The notes under the pieces: generated by a model | Told to the model about the DNA's origin: nothing | The model's input: the letters and a program-made list of their open reading frames with translations, nothing else | Databases searched by the model: none | Part shown: positions 59,280-64,000 of the stretch, piece after piece | How positions within the stretch are numbered: the first letter of the stretch is position 1 | Layout of the letters: each line of letters starts with the position of its first letter | Translations under genes and position numbers: made by a program | NCBI GenBank assembly: GCA_950295325.1 | Contig: OX485807.1 | Coordinates: 11,869,001 to 11,933,000, forward strand | DNA from: Polytrichum commune | Lineage: Eukaryota; Streptophyta; Polytrichopsida; Polytrichales; Polytrichaceae | Length of the DNA: 64,000 bases | Direction of reading: 5' to 3'

Positions 59280-59413
59280 GTCGAGATCCTAGTGGTCCCA
59301 AGTCCAACTGGGTGCATGTTGTGATCTTTTGGTCTTTATTACCTAATTTTGAGGCACATTCTTTAAATTCCTCTAAATGATTGGTAATTTTCTTGAAGTC
59401 TTGATATTCAAAT

Positions 59414-59415
<2 letters not shown>
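59280..59415 (-). repeat. Dispersed repeat family C copy, reverse
   Basis: 'gagatcctagtggtcccaag', 'ccaactgggtgcatgttgtg' and 'ttggtaattttcttgaagtc' are the complement of 50300-50455 motifs. Confidence 0.6.

Positions 59416-59469
<54 letters not shown>
59416..59469 (+). repeat. (CT)27 microsatellite
   Basis: An uninterrupted run of about 54 bp immediately after a family-C copy. Confidence 0.95.
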
Positions 59470-59473
<4 letters not shown>

Positions 59474-60425
59474 TGTATTGTCTTAACCATAAACGTACCA
59501 AACCAGTAACTTATGCTAAACCCAAAGTAAAGTTACTTTAGGGTTAGGTTAGTCTCAACTAATGGATATCCATCATAGATCAGGGCATCTGCATCTATGG
59601 CCACAAAGGATTACCTAACTTTATATTAAGAGAGTGAGGTCATAAGGACCTCCTTTCGCTCGCTAAACCACGGTGGTTGTTTACCCTAAGTAACTTTTGA
59701 GTTTAGTGTAAGTGATGCAATTTTGGTGTGTTGGGAGGTGTATGTAACCCAACTCTAACCTCAAATGCACAAGGTTCAAATGGCTAAGGAACATGTAGAG
59801 TACTCCATGGAAGTATGTGTATTCTTTTTTACAAAATATATGTTCATGATGTACATTATTGTGTGACATAGATAACAATTGGGTTCTGCTGTTATTCACC
59901 TTGTGTACGTTACTAACCCTCTCTTTGGATTTGGTTGGTGGCATGGGCACAGGTGAGGCAGACCCTTCACAAATTTGATAGCATCTTTAGGTTTTGCATA
60001 TCAACTTTTGTCAAAAACAATGTGTATATAGGGCTTAGACATTCTTTAATGATGAGGAATGTTAGGCAATATATTGAGTAATGTTAGGACTTTGAAGTAG
60101 TAGTGGACAAGGTTTATACTTGAGGATGGCACACGGGATGGCATACTTTGGATATGAAATACATTACTTTGTATTGAGGGTGCAAGGGTAAAACCTTAGT
60201 AATATAGATTACTTATGGTTGTTTACATTCTTAGAGACATACCTAGAGAAGACAATGACCATGGTAAGTTGTTTGATATGCAAGGGCATGGCCATGAGGA
60301 ATGACCCCACCCACCCTCCTAGGTTTTGAAAGGTACATAGATATGCAAAAGAATGGTGTGGCCTCTTGATAAGAGGATGTATTGCACAAAGACTAAGCTT
60401 GACAGTAAGCATAACACTAAGCAAG

Positions 60426-60430
<5 letters not shown>

Positions 60431-60460
<30 letters not shown>
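60431..60460 (+). repeat. (CT)15 microsatellite
   Basis: 30-bp CT run. Confidence 0.95.
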
Positions 60461-60465
<5 letters not shown>

Positions 60466-60779
60466 TTTGTATATGTGTGATGTAAGGGCCACTTTACACT
60501 ATGTCTCAAGGCCCTCCTAAGGCCCTCCCAAGTCCCAATTTGCAAATTCCTAAGAAGAGGTGAAAGTTCCAAGTTCTTGGGCCCTAGTAGTGAATAATAA
60601 TAATAAGAGGAAAATTTGTATCTTGTGGGACATAACAAAACTGAGTAGTGGGTTCTTGCACCCTAGGATCGGGGATCAAACAGGCGTAATACCCCTTTTA
60701 TTATGGGCCTCCATTACAAAACAAACAATACTCAAGCTAAGTATTGTTCATAGTTTCATCACTCTAAACCAACATGTAA

Positions 60780-62503
60780 GGGCATCTCCACCCATTCCCC
60801 CCAACGCCAACCAGGGGAGGGTCTGGATGGCGTGGGCCGGCCATTGTGCCGGGGCAGCTTCCGTGCTCTTTGCCAGCGGGCCCGGGCAGCGGCCCGCCAA
60901 CCGCACACGTGGCGGACTGCGGAGGGGGGTCATTGACAAGGCCCCCTTCCTTGTGCTTTCCACCATCCTCCACCCCCTTCCCTACACCTTCCTCTCCGCC
61001 CCTTCTAATGTCACATTGTTGTAGTGATGTTAAATGTCCAACACCAATTCCCATGAGTTTGTCATGGATTTTTCCCATTCCTAACAAAACCTGAGTGTCG
61101 AAAATCTGGGAACCTTGGCTAGCCATAAATTTCAAAACATCTTTAGCATATTTTTAGGCCTCAAGATATGAGAGTCGTGCAACATTTTATAATGTTGTGA
61201 CTAATGTGACTAATACCTCGGCAGGGTATTAGTCACATTAGTCACATCCTTATACAATCGTCTATAATTTCATTTTATTGTATATGAATTTGCATGTGAA
61301 ACATTCCTATCATAACCATGACCAAAACCAACACACTCCAACATGTACTAGACCATTTTAACGATTTCTCGATTTGAAATTGAATTTAAAGAGAATAAAA
61401 AAAAATAAAAAAAATGTCACAATATCAAATGACCGTAAAAAATTCCAAATTCCAAACTTCCTCGATGTACCAATTATACAAAAAATTATCACAAACTTAG
61501 GCCTCGAGGTGTGAGAGTTGTGCAAGATTTTATAATGTTGTGACTAATGTGTCTAATACCTCGGCAGGGTATTAGACACATTAGTCACATCATTATACAA
61601 TCGTCTCTAATCTTATTGTATTGTATATGAATTTGCATTTGAAACATTCCTATCATTACCATGACCAAAACCAACACACTCCAACATGTACTAGACCATT
61701 TTAACGATTTCTCAATTTCAAATTCAATTTAAAGCAAGTAAAAAATAAAAAATTCATTACAATATATCACAATATCAAATGACCATAAAAATTTGCACAA
61801 TTGAACCTTCTCTAATGTGGCAACTATACCAAAAATTGTAACAAAGTTAAGCCTCGCGGTGTGAGAGTTGTGCAAGATTTTATAACGTTATGACTAATGT
61901 GACTAATACCTCGGTAGGGTATTGGTTACATTAGTCACATCATTATATAATATAATATTATTTTATATAAAACTGCACGCAAAGCATTCTTATCTTGACA
62001 ATGACAAAAACCAACACATACCTATAGGTGTTTGGCCGTTCTATTATTCTCTTAATTTGAGCTAAATTTGAGGTTATTTAAAAACTACCATGATAGCGTT
62101 CAATTATTTAGTAATTGAAATCATTTAAAATATTAAATTAAATAACTATGAGCTACGTTATACTTAACATTTGTATATATGATGTTTGTACTTTATGTTC
62201 TTTTACTTTAATATATTGCTTTTATATTTAATATACATTTTTATTGGACCTTTTGCTGGCCCCCCTTCCGGTGATCCCATTCCACCACCTTGTTCCCTCC
62301 GAGCAGCCATTGACAAAACCTCCAACAGTGTCAGACTGAAAAAGTCAAGTTTTGGAGGGTGGAAAAATTGCACACCAAGTTGCCGTCCAAGGCAACTGGG
62401 ATGGTGTGACCGGCAGTGGGTTTAGGGTTGCCGGGAGGGCGGTGGCGGCTGTACCGGGACCCGCCCCGGCCACCTGCCGTTGGGGGGAATGGTGGCGATG
62501 GCC
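60780..62503. mobile_element. PIF/Harbinger-like non-autonomous element, 1.7 kb, TSD TAA
   Basis: The left terminus GGGCATCTCCACCCATTCCC and the right terminus (complement GGCCATCGCCACCATTCC, then CCCCAACG) are imperfect inverted repeats of about 30 bp. TAA is at 60777-60779 and 62504-62506, the Harbinger target. Both ends are GC-rich for 200-250 bp, while the middle is AT-rich and filled by a three-copy palindrome-bearing tandem array (61155-62040). No transposase is seen. Confidence 0.65.
61155..62040. repeat. Three tandem ~345-bp units, each with a long palindrome
   Basis: Unit starts at about 61158, 61501 and 61852 (aggcctcaagatatgagag and variants); the third decays after about 180 bp. 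Palindromes: 61196-61246 (22-bp perfect arms, 7-nt loop TCGGCAG), 61539-61589 (22-bp perfect arms, same loop) and about 61891-61940 (three mismatches, loop TCGGTAG). Confidence 0.9.
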
Positions 62504-62506
62504 TAA

Positions 62507-63240
62507 CCAATCTTGGGTCAACCTTGCTAGTAACTCAATGTTGAAAGTAATAGTAGATCATTGATACTATATTGTGTTGGCATGTGCCAAGTCCTATGTG
62601 GTAGATGCTAGAATCTTGTATGTAGTATCTCCCGTCTAGAGCCAATTGGATTTAGTCCGAATCTAGTGCATTTAATTTGGAGTCTCTCGATGGAGTTGTG
62701 CGAGCACAAATCCCCACATATAATTTTGGGCCACACATATATAACTCCACGTGGGGGTTGAATGATGTTATGCCATTTTGACTTTGCCATTCCTTTGGAT
62801 GAGAATATAGAGTTGTTTTAGTTGCCTAAAAAAATGAGGGATCACATCATAGACATGACGGGTTTGCACATCGTCAACATGTTCTTGTCAAAGTAGCCAA
62901 CACAAATATGGCATGCCTTTAGACTCATACCTTTAGGTGCCATGTATGAATATTGGGTCAAGAAAGACCTTATATAAAATTGGTTGGAGATCCACAAAAC
63001 GAGAGGTCAAATTCTTGACATGCCTAAGCGAATTCCATGAGGTAGCTTCGGATTTTGACTGAGATCATCAAGGTGCCACCTAGGCATTATGAGCCTGAGA
63101 AAGTGTTCCAATTCTCAGGTTGAAAGCTCAAGTGTAAAAGTGGGCTTATAAAGTGAACACATTCGATTCAGAGGTTCCCCACCAATAAGAAGTTTTACTA
63201 ATAACAATAATATTGTTATTATTATTATCATGGAGGGTGA
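62507..63240. other. Gene-free stretch
   Basis: An 'aataacaataatattgttat' palindromic AT block near 63199. No gene recognised. Confidence 0.4.
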
Positions 63241-63340
63241 CATTACGGAGGTTAGGACGTACCTCAAATTGATGAAGAAAAACCGAAAGATGTTAACATG
63301 TAACCACGGTTGGACTTGGAAACACTAGGATCTCAATCCA
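63241..63340 (+). repeat. Family C fragment
   Basis: 'cctcaaattgatgaagaaaa', 'cggttggacttggaaacact' and 'aggatctcaa' match the second half of the family-C unit. Confidence 0.55.
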
Positions 63341-63366
63341 ATGTTTCCAAAAATATCCCTGCTCAC

Positions 63367-63593
63367 TACACGAAATATGATATTTAGTGTGACTTACTAT
63401 TTGGAATTAAGCAATGCTATAACTATCTACTGTGCATCTCATTTTTTTATCAATCATGCTCGAATTGGTTGTTTGAACACTATAAAACATCAACATTTTT
63501 ACTTGATTAAAAAAATACATTAATAGTATAAAAAATGATATAGGGACATGTAACTCCGAACAGTAAGTCACACTAAATATCATATTTAGTGTA
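63367..63593. mobile_element. Dispersed repeat family D MITE, 227 bp, long TIR
   Basis: The 32-bp terminal inverted repeats start TACACGAAATATGATATTTA on the left and TACACTAAATATGATATTTA on the complement, continuing GTGTGACTTACT on both; they differ by one base. No exact TSD could be defined. Confidence 0.75.
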
Positions 63594-63699
63594 CTCTCCA
63601 TGGTAATAAGGGGTGGGCTTTTTACACCAAGGATTCAGGAAATGTTAATTTAGAGTTTCTGCTGTTAATGCCAAGCAATGAACTAACCACCGACTGCTA

Positions 63700-63800
63700 A
63701 GTCACAGATGAACTGGTTGAGTTTGAGAAATCAATAACCAGTTGAAGAATCTATTGAATGTACTTCAAATTAGTAAAGAACAACCAAGAGATGACAACAT
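63700..63800 (+). repeat. Family C fragment
   Basis: 'cagatgaactggttgagttt', 'ataaccagttgaag' and 'tcaaattagtaaagaacaac' match the first half of the family-C unit. Confidence 0.55.
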
Positions 63801-63802
63801 AT

Positions 63803-64000
63803 TAGGGCCACTTTACACACAAGACTGAAGGCCCGTGACCATGCCTATCTAAGAGCTCTCATTGGTCAAAAGGGCGGAGACCGTCTAAGTTCACTTCACA
63901 CACGAAGGTGAAGGCCTAAAGGCCCAAAGAAGATTTCATGGATGAAAAGTCTACATGGAGTTCTACATGGAGGATTATGGATAAGGTTTCATGGTCTCCC
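63803..64000 (-). repeat. Dispersed repeat family B, reverse copy cut by the window end
   Basis: It starts gggccactttacacacaaga, the complement of the family-B right terminus, and runs through 'gcccgtgaccat' and 'ctctcattggt' to the window edge. It carries an extra internal 'cacttcacacacgaa' near 63890. Confidence 0.7.

Noticed and set aside
61155-62040. CRISPR-like array (regular repeats with palindromes)
   Set aside because: Units are ~345 bp with no unique spacers, in a plant nuclear context and inside a transposon.

Overview
The window is a gene-poor, transposon-rich stretch of a land-plant nuclear genome. Evidence for a plant: a cyclophilin with the plant-type divergent loop, two ATL-type RING-H2 genes, and typical plant DNA-transposon and LINE relics. 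The low gene density, the length of TE-derived sequence and the introns inside both ATL genes fit a large genome, possibly a non-seed plant or gymnosperm, but the sequence does not settle the species.

Layout. 1-756: 3' end of an unidentified protein gene on +. 7167-9630: a two-exon cyclophilin (PPIase) whose 1.9-kb intron holds three repeat insertions, with a 78-bp tandem array right up to its start codon. 19992-24438: an ATL13/42/46-like RING-H2 E3 ligase on + (three exons), preceded by six 94-bp tandem repeats that run into its ATG. 33052-34780: a second, different ATL RING-H2 gene on - (two exons), tail-to-tail with the first. These are the only genes I am confident of. The two ATL proteins would sit in a membrane and ubiquitinate targets; the cyclophilin is a probably cytosolic folding enzyme. 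Nothing suggests that the three form a pathway.

The rest is mostly mobile DNA. I could delimit, by terminal inverted repeats (TIRs) and target-site duplications (TSDs): PIF/Harbinger-like elements (2876-3150, 60780-62503; TSD TAA), CACTA-type MITEs (5810-5953, 49524-49675; 3-bp TSDs), hAT-type elements (7997-8584, 15218-15626, 37124-37867; 8-bp TSDs), TA-flanked Tc1/mariner/pogo-type elements (8695-9083, 26593-27013, 29521-30474, 51676-52505, 54455-54671), a LINE relic (28500-31760), a ZNF862-like hAT transposase pseudogene (54360-56990) between long inverted repeats, and a possible tRNA-derived SINE near 47031. Four further dispersed repeat families (A to D) recur across the window.

The most unusual structure is inside the 60780-62503 element: three ~345-bp tandem copies each carry a long palindrome, and two of them differ by a compensated base pair, so the palindrome stays perfect. 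Other points of interest are repeat arrays that supply or abut start codons, a duplicated splice donor in the cyclophilin gene, and several nested insertions whose empty sites can be read from relatives.
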